A stretch of 64,000 nucleotides of DNA, from NCBI GenBank assembly GCA_045642085.1, contig JAZUIF010000115.1, positions 1 to 64,000 of the forward strand, read 5' to 3'. The position numbers were made by a program, and so were the translations under genes. Below are positions 1-8,842 of this stretch, one piece after another (positions within the stretch are counted from its first letter, which is position 1; every line of letters starts with the position of its first letter). The notes under the pieces are model-generated. The model saw only the letters and a program-made list of their open reading frames with translations, did not search any database and was not told the DNA's origin. Source of the DNA: UBA1723 sp045642085 (GTDB lineage: Bacteria > Bacteroidota > Bacteroidia > Bacteroidales > Paludibacteraceae).

Positions 1-14
1 CAGAAAATAAGGTT

Positions 15-206
15 GTGTTTAGTCATATGGATTACACCAACAAGTACAAATTAAATAATAAATATATGATTATTAATGGTAAATGCATCGATCTACGATG
101 TGAATTCGGGTTCAAATACTGCATATTAAGCCCGATTGTAATGAAATCCTTTTTCAATGTAAATTTAGAAGACGACGTGGAGGTATTTTCCTGTGTCAAG
201 TTTTAG
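15..206 (+). pseudogene. N-terminal remnant of an Rpn-family PD-(D/E)XK nuclease
   Basis: The translated stretch matches the first about 45 residues of the intact Rpn-type protein at 43524-44354 (shared signatures IDLRC-FGFKYC and PIVMKSF), then stops at a TAG just after the VKF/VQF position. The homology also continues upstream of the coding start: a GGATTA-ACAAGTACAAATT stretch occurs ahead of both genes, so this is a duplicated locus that lost its 3' part rather than a chance match. The family (Rpn/PDDEXK_2) is described as recombination-promoting nucleases. The catalytic core is absent here, so no activity is expected. Confidence 0.75.
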
Positions 207-440
207 AGGCCTATATGAGACTATAGTTGGAATTGTGCATTGATTATAAGTGATTGAATTTTATAATTTTGATAATTATTTTATTTAATTTGTTAAATTT
301 ATATTAAATTTTGTTTGGATTGTAAGAATTTCAATTCTATCTTTGCAATCGAAATTAAGGTAACAGCAAAAAACTAGAGGATTAGTTTTTTACGAATGTG
401 ACCAATGTTTAGTTAAATCAATTTATAAATTTTTAAAGTT
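207..440. promoter_or_regulatory. Intergenic leader of the T6SS gene set
   Basis: An AT-rich stretch without a gene. A TAATTTTG element at 264-271 fits the Bacteroidetes -7 consensus TAnnTTTG. An A/T-rich hairpin (AAAAAACTA at 368-376, TAGTTTTTT at 383-391) could be a terminator or attenuator about 50 bases ahead of the tssD start. Which element drives tssD is not determined. Confidence 0.35.
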
Positions 441-833
441 ATGGCATTTAGATCCACTTTAAATCTTGGCGGTAAGGAGTACGATGTGCTCGACTGCAGT
501 TATTCCCTTAAGCGTGATGTTGATTCTAAGGGACGTCCATCATCCAACATTTACGGAGGTAGAATCTCGGTAAGAGTAGAGTCGACAGAAGACACGACCA
601 TTTTGGAGACAATGGTCAACCAGTTCAAACCATTCAACGGTAGCATTGTGTTTAAGAAAGGCGACGAGGAGGGCAAGATGAAGGAGCTTACTTTCGAGAA
701 CGCTTACATCATCGAGTTTGCCGAGGGTATCGACATTGTTGGTACAGCTCCCATGTCGATCAATGTGACTATTTCTGCTCAGATCATTAAGATTGGTGGC
801 GCAGAGTATGAGGAGAATTGGCCAAAGGCTTAA
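441..833 (+). CDS. tssD: T6SS tube protein TssD (Hcp)
   Basis: A 130-residue protein of the Bacteroidetes TssD type, recognised by the opening SFRSTL-like segment (MAFRSTLNLGGKEYDVL) and the conserved middle with the LETMVNQ and FKPFNGSIVFKK segments. Hcp hexamers stack into the inner tube of the type VI secretion system, which is propelled through the cell envelope with the VgrG spike at its tip. The length is normal for the family. The gene leads a same-strand set tssD-tssB-tssC-vgrG with short gaps, the usual order in subtype iii clusters. The baseplate, membrane-complex and ClpV genes are not in this window. Confidence 0.9.
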   Translation: MAFRSTLNLGGKEYDVLDCSYSLKRDVDSKGRPSSNIYGGRISVRVESTEDTTILETMVNQFKPFNGSIVFKKGDEEGKMKELTFENAYIIEFAEGIDIVGTAPMSINVTISAQIIKIGGAEYEENWPKA

Positions 834-909
834 TCTGAATTTCTTGGGGAAGGACTTGCTAAAGTCTTTCTCCTATTTACTAAGATTTTTGAATTTTAAT
901 AAACGGAAA

Positions 910-1365
910 ATGGGAATATTAAATTATGGGATTGGTGGCAATGAGCGTCCTGTTGAGGCTTCAGAAGCGATTGGTAACATCCCGCAGAACAGAACTTTAT
1001 TCGTCGGCAAATTGACTGCTGACGATCCGATTGTCCCTGAAACAGTAGAGGGGTTGAAGACTATCGACGACGTGTATGCTAAGTTTCAGCCTAATGTCGA
1101 CGTGGAATTTGAAACTATTGATGGTGAGTCGGTTAAAGAAAACTTCATATTTTCTAATACCGCTGATTTCCAAGTGAAACAGATGACTGAGCATAGCAAT
1201 TTCTTGAACGGATTATCTATGGAGCAGGAGTTTTACGAAAAGTTGGTTAAGCAACTTCGTACTAACAAAGTGCTTCAGAAGGCTTTAGAAAATGATGAGG
1301 CTCGTCAAGGTATGATTGGTGCTCTTGCAAAACTAAGAGAGGAGTTAAAAGAAACTGGAATTTAA
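910..1365 (+). CDS. tssB: T6SS contractile sheath small subunit TssB
   Basis: A 151-residue protein. The start at ATG 910 (MGILNYGIGGNE) is chosen because the open frame extending upstream overlaps tssD and its extra residues look non-coding. The TssB hallmarks are visible: a hydrophobic strand NRTLFVGKL, the acidic VDVEFETIDG strand that interlocks with TssC, the SNTADFQVKQM segment and a C-terminal helix rich in L/R/E. TssB and TssC form the contractile sheath around the Hcp tube. It sits 15 bases ahead of tssC, consistent with co-transcription and stoichiometric assembly. Confidence 0.88.
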   Translation: MGILNYGIGGNERPVEASEAIGNIPQNRTLFVGKLTADDPIVPETVEGLKTIDDVYAKFQPNVDVEFETIDGESVKENFIFSNTADFQVKQMTEHSNFLNGLSMEQEFYEKLVKQLRTNKVLQKALENDEARQGMIGALAKLREELKETGI

Positions 1366-1380
1366 GGTTACAATACATTT

Positions 1381-2754
1381 ATGGCTGATATTCAAGCACA
1401 ACAGGTAGCGACACAAGCTGCACCTGAATTTAAGGAGAAGGTAGGTTCAAAAAAATCATTGGAGGAATCGTTGGGCTCATTGGCTCGCTTTGGCGGATTT
1501 TCTTTTTTGGAAAGCGCAATTGATGGACTCCAGAATATGAATCCAGAGCGTAAGGCTCGTAAGAAGATGTTCCTTGTGGAGGAGCAGAAGAAGAGTGACA
1601 GAAAAGAGTTGGCTAACAAGATTGATCTTTGGATTGAGATGCTTTCCAATAGCAAAAATATATCTGAGATGATCGATCAGTGTGAAACGAAGATTTCTAC
1701 AGTTGGATCTCTTTTGTCGAAGAATCAGTTGACAGCGGTGAATGCGGTAAAGGATTTGGAGCAGTCGTACCGTTCTATCCAACTATTCTATAAAAATACG
1801 GAAGAATCTAAATTAAATAATATATCGGTGATGAACGCGTCGATGGAGCAGTTGACAGATTTGGACAACAGCCGTTTCATCGACCATGTGGAGGAGGAAT
1901 TGAAGCAGAATTATGATAGACTTGATCTCCGCAACAACTATGGATTGCTGGTTGTGCCTGGTTATCTTGGCTCAAACATGGTGCTCGACAAATGGTCGAA
2001 GATTGCAAATGCACACAAGGTTATGCTCTTCACTGATTTTGCCGACTTGGATCAGCCCGACGACGTGGTGGATATGTTCACTTCGGCAGACCACGCAGGT
2101 GGAGACACATTCAAGAGCAATACAGTCATGTGCTGCAACTGGTTGGTGGGAAGAAACGCGTATAAAGAGTTGGGTGAGGATGAGGATCTCCACGTCTCAC
2201 CAGCATCAGCTCTTGCAGGAAAAGTCTACACCACATTGATGTCGCAGGTGACAGCCGGTAAGAAATACGGAGGTTTGAATGAGGTTGAATCTGTGGCTTT
2301 CCCGTTGAGAAAGAGTGAGATATCACAGTTGGAATCGATGGGTTTGGTGCCGATGGTCAACGAGTATGGCAAAGTGATGGCATTCTCCGCCAAGACGTTG
2401 TTTAACGGAGACAATCTAGGTTTGCAGACCTACTCCGTAGTCAGAGTTTTCGATTATGTGACAAAGGTATTGTTTGACTTCTTGAACCGTCGCTCATTTG
2501 AAAACTGGAATGGAAAGACTGAGCGAGATCTACGTTCACAGATTGTGAAGTTTTTGGATGGAATACAAGGACCGGATAAACTGATAGAACGATCAAAAGT
2601 CATTCGTCTGGAGCAAGATCCCAACCAGAAAGATCGAATCTATCTTGATATCCACATCACCCCATATTTCCCAGCTAAAAGTTTTGTGATCAAGCTCGAC
2701 GGAACTAAGGGAGACGATGAGGCAAGCTGGAATAGTGAGTATGCACAAGGTTAA
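1381..2754 (+). CDS. tssC: T6SS contractile sheath large subunit TssC
   Basis: A 457-residue protein with the TssC layout: an N-terminal charged helical region with the ESLGSLARFGGFSFLESAIDG stretch, a central sheath core with DNRYGLL-like (DLRNNYGLLVVPGY) and VMLFTDFADLDQPDD segments, and a C-terminal domain ending in the PYFPAKSFVIKLDG strand typical of sheath proteins. It partners TssB to build the cytoplasmic contractile sheath. Length agrees with Bacteroidetes homologues. It follows tssB closely and precedes vgrG by 23 bases. Confidence 0.9.
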   Translation: MADIQAQQVATQAAPEFKEKVGSKKSLEESLGSLARFGGFSFLESAIDGLQNMNPERKARKKMFLVEEQKKSDRKELANKIDLWIEMLSNSKNISEMIDQCETKISTVGSLLSKNQLTAVNAVKDLEQSYRSIQLFYKNTEESKLNNISVMNASMEQLTDLDNSRFIDHVEEELKQNYDRLDLRNNYGLLVVPGYLGSNMVLDKWSKIANAHKVMLFTDFADLDQPDDVVDMFTSADHAGGDTFKSNTVMCCNWLVGRNAYKELGEDEDLHVSPASALAGKVYTTLMSQVTAGKKYGGLNEVESVAFPLRKSEISQLESMGLVPMVNEYGKVMAFSAKTLFNGDNLGLQTYSVVRVFDYVTKVLFDFLNRRSFENWNGKTERDLRSQIVKFLDGIQGPDKLIERSKVIRLEQDPNQKDRIYLDIHITPYFPAKSFVIKLDGTKGDDEASWNSEYAQG

Positions 2755-2777
2755 TGATTTAATTTGTTTATTATAGA

Positions 2778-4601
2778 ATGTTACTGAATTTGAATCCCGT
2801 ACATCCGACGGTGCGACTTGATGGAGAGATTATTCATTTTGAGTCGTTGGTATTAGAGCAGAGTGTGAATTCATGCCATCGATTCGAGGTGGTGTGTGAG
2901 TTTTTGTCACAGCATGAAATGTGGAGACAAACGCCACAGAATTTGATGAAACGTATAGGTGCTCGTACTACTATTGCGTTTGAACATCGGGATTCAGGCA
3001 CTCCGTATGAATTTAACGGTTGGATTACAGATGTCAGGATAGACACTCATGTCCATTTCATAGGAGAAGGAGATGTGGTGAGACTGAACGGATCACGAGG
3101 CATGGATTCCTTTGTTGATTGTCAGTTGGCTACAATCATTTCGCAATCAACTCAGAACGTGGATATCCCCGTCGACTGCAATCCTGATTTTAACGGCGTG
3201 ATCCCCTATATGATGCGTTATCAAGAGAGTGTGTTTGGATTTTTGAACAGATTGTCGAGCACATATAATGAGATGTTTTTCTATGATGGTAAGACACTCC
3301 ATTTTGGTCAGCCGAAAAATTCATCGGAGGTGACATTGTTTTATGACCATGATGTGTTCTGCCTCACTACGAATGCGAAAGTCGTCCCTCATCACGTTGC
3401 TGCTTACGATTATATTCATGATGGTGATGCTGAAGTATACGCAGAAGGATCAGATGATTCAGGAAGTGGATTCCTTTCAGATGTTAGGGAGCGAGCAGAG
3501 CGATTATTCGAAGACCAGGAAATGATGGCAAGTTCATCGCCTGTGACGTCCGACACTGATTTGAAAACACTGGTAGACAAGAAGAGTAAAACGTTGAATG
3601 GAGCGATGCTTAGTATAGAAGGTCAGACTCGCACATGCCGATTAAAGTTGGGAGGAATCGTGGAAGTGTTGTTCCAAGATAAACTAAATATTCCGTCGTT
3701 GGGTAGATATAGAGTGGTTGAACTTGTGCATAAGGTGGATAAGTCTGGCAATTATAGCAACCATTTTGTGGCTACTCCAGAAAACAGTGAATTTATAACT
3801 CAGCGATATCTGGGAAGTATCAAAGCGTATCCGGAGATGGCTGTTGTGAGTAGTAACAATGATCCAGATGGATTGGGACGTGTTCAGGTGCAGTTTGATT
3901 GGCAGAAAAGAACCGGAAAGACCACAAATTGGATTCGTGTGCAGACTCCAGATGCAGGAGGTAGTGGAATGGCTAACAGAGGGTTGGTTTTCATTCCAGA
4001 AGTAGGAGATCAGGTGATGATCGGGTATGAGTTTGGTGATCCAAGTCGTCCATACGTCATGGGCAGCGTGTTTAGTGGTAGCAATGGAAAGGGTGGAGGA
4101 AATGAGAATAACGTGAAAAGCATCCTCACCAAGAGCGGACATCAGATTGTGTTCAATGACGACGATGATGACTGGGGAATCTCTATCTCCGACAAAAACG
4201 GCAACGTCATCAAACTTGATACTAAAGGCAAAAACATAACATTGTCGGCTGGTGAAACCATCTCTCTGCTTGCCAACAACATAAGTATTGATGCAGCACA
4301 AATGGTCTCGATAAACGCAGGAGAAAATGTAGTGCTCAATTCAAGTAAAGAGATGAACCTTTATGCCAATGAAAACGTTGGTGTTATGGCAGGAGAGGAA
4401 TTTTCCCTGACTGCTAAAAATATATCCACGTCGGCTTCGGAGAAATCAGAGCACACTTCCGACACTCTTTCATTGACGTCGAATACGGAGACTGAGATCA
4501 ATTCTCAAAAAATTGGAATTGACAGCACTAAGGAGAATCTTGTGCTTGCTACTGGTGGCGACGTTGATACACAGGCAAAAGGGAAGGTCAATCTATTCTA
4601 A
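2778..4601 (+). CDS. vgrG: T6SS spike protein VgrG (TssI)
   Basis: A 607-residue spike protein. The first about 320 residues resemble the phage gp27/late-control D base. An OB-like gp5 domain follows (DPDGLGRVQVQFDW, then FIPEVGDQVMIGYEFGDPSRPYVMGSVF). The C-terminal about 150 residues form a repetitive beta-helix region with many short ISL/NIS/LNS repeats and end in KGKVNLF. There is no long extension after the beta-helix, so it is probably a structural VgrG rather than one carrying a fused effector. It forms the tip of the Hcp tube. The next gene downstream is a lipoprotein of unknown function. Confidence 0.92.
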   Translation: MLLNLNPVHPTVRLDGEIIHFESLVLEQSVNSCHRFEVVCEFLSQHEMWRQTPQNLMKRIGARTTIAFEHRDSGTPYEFNGWITDVRIDTHVHFIGEGDVVRLNGSRGMDSFVDCQLATIISQSTQNVDIPVDCNPDFNGVIPYMMRYQESVFGFLNRLSSTYNEMFFYDGKTLHFGQPKNSSEVTLFYDHDVFCLTTNAKVVPHHVAAYDYIHDGDAEVYAEGSDDSGSGFLSDVRERAERLFEDQEMMASSSPVTSDTDLKTLVDKKSKTLNGAMLSIEGQTRTCRLKLGGIVEVLFQDKLNIPSLGRYRVVELVHKVDKSGNYSNHFVATPENSEFITQRYLGSIKAYPEMAVVSSNNDPDGLGRVQVQFDWQKRTGKTTNWIRVQTPDAGGSGMANRGLVFIPEVGDQVMIGYEFGDPSRPYVMGSVFSGSNGKGGGNENNVKSILTKSGHQIVFNDDDDDWGISISDKNGNVIKLDTKGKNITLSAGETISLLANNISIDAAQMVSINAGENVVLNSSKEMNLYANENVGVMAGEEFSLTAKNISTSASEKSEHTSDTLSLTSNTETEINSQKIGIDSTKENLVLATGGDVDTQAKGKVNLF

Positions 4602-4639
4602 GGTTTAGTTGATTATAGGAGATAAAAAAAGAGGATAAT

Positions 4640-5608
4640 ATGAAAGCAAAATTATTATTGTTTAGTTTTTTGATGTTAATGGCATCTTGTGTAAAATCAA
4701 GAAACATAGATGTTGTTAATGTTGAAGAAAAAAGTAATGAATCTAAATTTGAAAGTAACGGTATGAAACTTGATTTTACTTCGCAGATTGAAACGCGAGA
4801 GTACAGCGTAGAGAAAAGAACCGAGTTTAGTAATCCACAGAATCCAAGTGGATTAGATATCTCAAGTATTACGGAAGATGTCTCCATCACTTTTGACAAA
4901 TCTAATGCACTGGAGCCTATTGCTAAAGTGGAGATAAGCGACGTCAAGCAAGATGGAAAACGAAGACCTGATAATCCAATCAATCAGTATTTTATAAAGT
5001 CGGGAGAAGTACTGAATAAACTTGATTTATCGCTTTCAACGGATGGCAGAATTCAAAGGGTATTGAATAGAGATGAGGTTCTTCAGAATTGGGAATACAT
5101 AAAAATTTACCTCGATAATTATTTTGTCAGTGAGGATGAAAATGTGATGGCGACGTTGAAAGGTTGGACTCAGCAGATAGAGGAGACTGTCAAGAATGAA
5201 AATCAATTTATCCAGACAATTGAGAATGATCTTTTTTACAATCGATTCTTCTATGGCTATTGGATGAATTATAGTTTGAATAATCAGTTGGTTAAGAATC
5301 AATCATTTCCTGCTATGTTTGGAAATGCATTAATGGTACTGACTGATAGATTGACTGCGTCGGAAAAAGATGGTAAAAAACAGGTGGCGATTTCTGGAAA
5401 GTTGAATAGAGATGCGTCGGATATGGAAGCAATCGCATCATCATTGGGTATGGATATCAATGACTTGGATGACTTGACTATAGAGTCGAAAGGAAAATGT
5501 TTGTTTGATGCTGTCGGTCTTATAGAAGAGATTGAATTTAAGGCGGAAGCTGAAATTGCAGGTTCTGATTTTAAGAGGTCTTTAAGTTTGACGGTGAGAA
5601 GAAGATAA
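4640..5608 (+). CDS. Lipoprotein of unknown function next to vgrG
   Basis: A 322-residue protein with a lipoprotein signal peptide: a KAK start, a hydrophobic FSFLMLMAS core and a lipobox ending at Cys17 (LMASC). The mature part is hydrophilic, with alternating acidic and basic stretches and no family I recognise. A short 39-base gap separates it from vgrG, so it may be transcribed with the T6SS genes. By position it could be an envelope component, an immunity-like protein or a passenger; none of these is shown by the sequence. No cysteine pairs or membrane helices other than the signal are visible. Confidence 0.6.
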   Translation: MKAKLLLFSFLMLMASCVKSRNIDVVNVEEKSNESKFESNGMKLDFTSQIETREYSVEKRTEFSNPQNPSGLDISSITEDVSITFDKSNALEPIAKVEISDVKQDGKRRPDNPINQYFIKSGEVLNKLDLSLSTDGRIQRVLNRDEVLQNWEYIKIYLDNYFVSEDENVMATLKGWTQQIEETVKNENQFIQTIENDLFYNRFFYGYWMNYSLNNQLVKNQSFPAMFGNALMVLTDRLTASEKDGKKQVAISGKLNRDASDMEAIASSLGMDINDLDDLTIESKGKCLFDAVGLIEEIEFKAEAEIAGSDFKRSLSLTVRRR

Positions 5609-5675
5609 AAATATGAAGGTAAGACGGAGAATATTCGTCTTACCTTCTGTGCATTGTCTTATTGTAAAGGATTTA

Positions 5676-6536
5676 TTATGCTTCTTTATCAATAATATGA
5701 TTGATGATTATTCCTGCGATAGCCATGCCAAAAGTGGCGGTGATATGGCAAAGAGAACCGTTGATTTGAGCTTTTGTGCTATTCCAATCATGTTCAGCCA
5801 GACGCTGTTCTTCTGAATTGGCGTTGATAGAAGAATTAGGATTTTGTTCTTTGTTATTATTATGACAAATACAACAATCCGTTCCGCATGATTGGCTGAT
5901 ACCCATGTTCTCCATAGGCTTTTCTTCACTGTAGACACACAGGAATTTACGTTTGGGAAATGTTTTCTGACTTTTGAATTTTTTACGGATGGCTCTAGCT
6001 AATGGATCACCATTCACATTCCAGAATTCAGCTTTACGTACCATGAAAGGGTCACGGCGAAGTGCTGCTCCCATAGATGAGATGAATGTGATATGTTTAG
6101 GCAAAGCAGTTGCTCGTAAGATAAGGTCTGCCTTGTTTTTTAGTGAGTCGATGGCATCAACAATGAAGTCATATTCTTCCATGTGAAATGACTCTGCACT
6201 CTCAGCCTCGTAAATTTTCTGGATACTTGTGATGTTGGCATTTGGATTAATTTCAAGAAGACGTTCTCTCAAAGCTTCTACTTTTACTTGTCCTATGGTC
6301 TTGCTTGTAGCCAAGAGCTGGCGGTTGCAGTTTGTCACGCAGACACGATCGGAGTCGACAATTGTGATATTTCTAACACCGCTACGAACAAGTCCTTCTG
6401 CACACCATGAACCTACACCTCCAATTCCAAAAATGAGAACTCGTGCAGATTGTATTTTATCTAGGTTTGTTTGACCCAAAAGAAGTTCGGTACGACGTTG
6501 CATACCACTCTCCATTGTTGTTATTGTATCTTCCAT
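5676..6536 (-). CDS. tcdA: tRNA threonylcarbamoyladenosine dehydratase TcdA
   Basis: A 286-residue member of the ThiF/MoeB/HesA E1-like family, matching TcdA (YgdL/CsdL). It begins with the RTELLLGQ segment, then the ATP-binding glycine loop GIGGVGSWCAEGLVRSG, the DSDRVCVTNCNRQLLA segment and the FIVDAIDSLKNKADLI segment. The enzyme uses ATP to cyclise t6A at position 37 of ANN-decoding tRNAs to ct6A. The middle carries a CGTDCCIC cluster, typical of the metal- or sulfur-handling insertion in this group. The gene is convergent with the preceding lipoprotein gene. Confidence 0.9.
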   Translation of the reverse strand: MEDTITTMESGMQRRTELLLGQTNLDKIQSARVLIFGIGGVGSWCAEGLVRSGVRNITIVDSDRVCVTNCNRQLLATSKTIGQVKVEALRERLLEINPNANITSIQKIYEAESAESFHMEEYDFIVDAIDSLKNKADLILRATALPKHITFISSMGAALRRDPFMVRKAEFWNVNGDPLARAIRKKFKSQKTFPKRKFLCVYSEEKPMENMGISQSCGTDCCICHNNNKEQNPNSSINANSEEQRLAEHDWNSTKAQINGSLCHITATFGMAIAGIIINHIIDKEA

Positions 6537-6583
6537 GTGGGGTGTTTTTTAACGTGTAAATTCAATTGCCTGAATAATTGCGC

Positions 6584-7111
6584 TTATTCCATCCTTCCGT
6601 ATTTCATTTCATCTCCGTTTTTGTCATACTGCTTACGTTTTCCTGTTGGTGGTTCGGTCAACGTGATGCGCACCACTGCAGTACGGGCAAGACTACGGGC
6701 TATTGAAGTGTCGAATGCATCCATGTGTTTAGGCAGGAAGCGTTCGCATATAATACGTAGAGCTTGGATCTTTTCCGCGTCGTCTTCGACGATTACTGCT
6801 TTTCCAAAGGCGATTGCCGACTTGTATTGCAAAGTGAATGAACCATCTTTGGGGCCGACGGTGGGAGCACAAGTTGTCACTGCTGACAGGCAAACTTCAG
6901 GATGTGCTTTGATTGCCTCAAGTTTTTTGCCTTCCAAGGCTCCGTGGAAATACCAATTCTCGTTGTCTTCACTTGCCAATGAAAGTGGCAAACCATAGGC
7001 AAGACCATCAGAATCTGTCATGCTGACGGTGATATAGGGAGCCTTGTGCATTATTTCCAAGGCCCACTCACTATCCATTGCTCTTGACTCTTTTCTTATC
7101 TTCTGTGTCAT
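6584..7111 (-). CDS. Pyridoxamine 5'-phosphate oxidase-family FMN-binding protein
   Basis: A 175-residue split-beta-barrel flavoprotein of the Nim/PNPOx-like group. Visible landmarks are the MDSEWALEIMHKAPYITVSM opening, a GLPLSLA strand, the WYFHGALEGKKLEAIKAHPEVCLS segment that binds flavin phosphate in relatives, and a C-terminal PPTGKRKQYD tail. The physiological substrate cannot be read from the sequence. It is followed closely (13 bases) by the thioredoxin gene on the other side of its start, so the two may share a transcript. A decayed second copy lies at 8843-9044. Confidence 0.8.
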   Translation of the reverse strand: MTQKIRKESRAMDSEWALEIMHKAPYITVSMTDSDGLAYGLPLSLASEDNENWYFHGALEGKKLEAIKAHPEVCLSAVTTCAPTVGPKDGSFTLQYKSAIAFGKAVIVEDDAEKIQALRIICERFLPKHMDAFDTSIARSLARTAVVRITLTEPPTGKRKQYDKNGDEMKYGRME

Positions 7112-7124
7112 TTTGTATGTATGT

Positions 7125-7421
7125 TTATGATTGCTGAGCTATGATGATCTTAAGTTCATTCAGACTCCTTGCTCCGCTTTCCCTCCAAACAACCTCACTG
7201 TTTTTGAAAAGCATCAGCGTCGGAACTGACTGAATATTGTATTCTGCTGAAATCTCCTCGTTGTTGTCGACGTCGATCTTGATGATGCGAATTGCGTCGC
7301 CCATCTCTTTTTTCAATTGCTCCAACACAGGGTGCATCATCTTGCATGGTCCGCACCACGTTGCAAAGAAATCCACCAATGTAAGTTTCTCACTTTTGAT
7401 AATGTCGTTGAATTTTTCCAT
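7125..7421 (-). CDS. trxA: Thioredoxin
   Basis: A 98-residue single-domain thioredoxin with the canonical active site WCGPC (Cys23 and Cys26), the cis-proline segment QSVPTL and the FFATWCGPC strand. There is no signal peptide, so it is a cytoplasmic disulfide reductase that accepts electrons from thioredoxin reductase. It lies directly upstream (in transcription order) of the PNPOx-family gene with a 13-base gap. Length is slightly short of the usual 105 to 108 residues but no core element is missing. Confidence 0.92.
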   Translation of the reverse strand: MEKFNDIIKSEKLTLVDFFATWCGPCKMMHPVLEQLKKEMGDAIRIIKIDVDNNEEISAEYNIQSVPTLMLFKNSEVVWRESGARSLNELKIIIAQQS

Positions 7422-7439
7422 GTCTGTTTAATTTTAATG

Positions 7440-7820
7440 CCTTAAGTTTCGCAAGTGGTTTGAACAGAAAACGTGCCCAGAAAATAAACAACTTCGTTGT
7501 GGGCACTGGAAAACAGACATCCAAATGTCTTGAAAACACCGAACTCGGAAAACAAAAACATAAGAAAACATTGAACATGGGTTTCATTTGTTAATGTTTT
7601 CCCCGTTTTGGGGTTTTCCAGAACAAACGAGTTTGTGGGTTTTCCAAGCGTGAAATTTTTTATAAAACGCTGTTTTCTGTTATATTAAACACATTGATAA
7701 CATGCGAATCTTGAGTTTAATGATTAATAACTTTTTGTCAATGCAAAAGTATTAATCAGGCAATTGATGAACGAATGATTTTGTCTATGCGATCATAGAC
7801 GGAGTCTATAACTGTCAACG
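7440..7820. other. 381-base gene-free region with an array of short hairpins
   Basis: No credible coding sequence. Between 7467 and 7645 the motif GAAAAC occurs five times (7467, 7509, 7532, 7548, 7564), then its complement GTTTTC three times (7596, 7613, 7639). Between them sit short inverted repeats: GTGCCCA/TGGGCAC with CAAC/GTTG inside, AGACAT/ATGTCT, CCGA/TCGG, AAAACATT/AATGTTTT, CCCC/GGGG and ACAAAC/GTTTGT. The rest (7650-7820) is plain AT-rich sequence. Confidence 0.6.
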
Positions 7821-8504
7821 TTAACGCACCTTCAACGTCTTCAAATACTCCTTTTGCTCAGGAGTGATACGATAACTCTCACACGCTTTCTGGATAGTCT
7901 TGTTGTGAGTCCACGGAGCAAGTCGACGATTCAAAAGATATGGTATAGTGGCATCCCACTGTTTGGCTAACGCTGTGGCAAAGAACCACGCCACCATCAT
8001 CTTGACGTAGTATTCTTCACTGCGCGCTGAGGCTGGGATCTCCAAATACTCGGCTTTGAAATCGTCGTCGAGGAAATGACTCATGAGCATTTCTATGCCA
8101 AATCTGCAAGTGTAGGTGTGGGGCGACGCGCTCCATTCCTTGATTTTAGACATTATCTCAGTTTTGTGCTTGGCAAACACTTTGGGCGACATGATATCGC
8201 ACACAGCCCAGTTGTCAACGTATGGAAGGAAAGCATCGGTAAGTTGGATGCATTTGTCGTAATCTTTGTAGAGCGAGATGAGCAAACCATGAAGCATGTT
8301 CTCATCGTAATATTTGTGTGGAAATTCCTGCAGAAACGCTTCGTGTTCTGGATTCTTGACGTAATCTTTGGCAAAAGCACGTAGAGCAGGGACTCTCACG
8401 CCGATAAAAGATTCTTCCGGTATGCCAGGAGTCAGTTTCGCTTGAAACGCTGCGTATTCTTTATCTTGTAACTCAAAGAGTTTTTCTTGAAGTGTTGTTT
8501 TCAT
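7821..8504 (-). CDS. DNA alkylation repair protein (AlkD-like)
   Basis: A 227-residue all-helical protein matching the AlkD/HEAT-like DNA glycosylase family. Landmarks are GIPEESFIGVRVPALRAFAK near the N terminus, the YYDENMLHGLLI and DNWAVCDIMSPKVF segments, and the HNKTIQKACESYR helix near the C terminus. AlkD relatives excise bulky or cationic N3/N7-alkylated purines without flipping the base. The DNWAVCD segment carries the conserved tryptophan and aspartate used in catalysis by AlkD. It lies ahead of the YgbA-like gene on the same strand. Confidence 0.87.
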   Translation of the reverse strand: MKTTLQEKLFELQDKEYAAFQAKLTPGIPEESFIGVRVPALRAFAKDYVKNPEHEAFLQEFPHKYYDENMLHGLLISLYKDYDKCIQLTDAFLPYVDNWAVCDIMSPKVFAKHKTEIMSKIKEWSASPHTYTCRFGIEMLMSHFLDDDFKAEYLEIPASARSEEYYVKMMVAWFFATALAKQWDATIPYLLNRRLAPWTHNKTIQKACESYRITPEQKEYLKTLKVR

Positions 8505-8533
8505 ATAATTTAGATTTTTTGCCGTGAACTCTT

Positions 8534-8836
8534 CTATCTCATCTCTTTAATAAGATGACGGATTGCGGCTACAGGATGATAGATGATCATTCGTGGTCCT
8601 GCAAATCGCATGACATCACGCATTCTCTCCTTCATTTCTGGTTTATAGCAGTGCACAGGACACTTTTTGCAAGTTGTCTTGTTTTCACCAAACTTACAAT
8701 GGCTTAGTCTGGTGTGTGCATACTCAAGAAGTGATGCACATTTTTCGCAAAGCCCTTCTTTAGTGTGATTATGTTTGTGACAGTATAGCTCAATCATCTG
8801 CTCGACTGTCTTCTTTTCTTTTTCTATCTTAGACAT
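8534..8836 (-). CDS. Nitrous oxide-stimulated promoter family protein (YgbA-like)
   Basis: A 100-residue cysteine-rich protein of the YgbA_NO family. It carries C-x2-C (CEKC), the YAHTRLSHCKFGENKTTC segment, CKKCPVHCYKPEMKERMRDVMRF and a C-terminal PRMIIYHPVAAIRHL helix, all characteristic of the family. In enterobacteria ygbA is induced by nitric oxide through NsrR and has been linked to recovery from nitrosative stress; the biochemical role is unsettled. The eight cysteines and a histidine suggest metal binding. Its neighbours are an alkylation-repair gene and a decayed flavoprotein gene. Confidence 0.85.
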   Translation of the reverse strand: MSKIEKEKKTVEQMIELYCHKHNHTKEGLCEKCASLLEYAHTRLSHCKFGENKTTCKKCPVHCYKPEMKERMRDVMRFAGPRMIIYHPVAAIRHLIKEMR

Positions 8837-8842
8837 GATATT

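Noticed and set aside
793..909. N-terminal extension of TssB starting at 793
   Set aside because: It would overlap the tssD coding region and the added residues are not family-like; the ATG at 910 gives the expected start.
3684..4301. 205-codon frame on the opposite strand of vgrG
   Set aside because: It is antisense to a clear VgrG gene and has no signature of its own.
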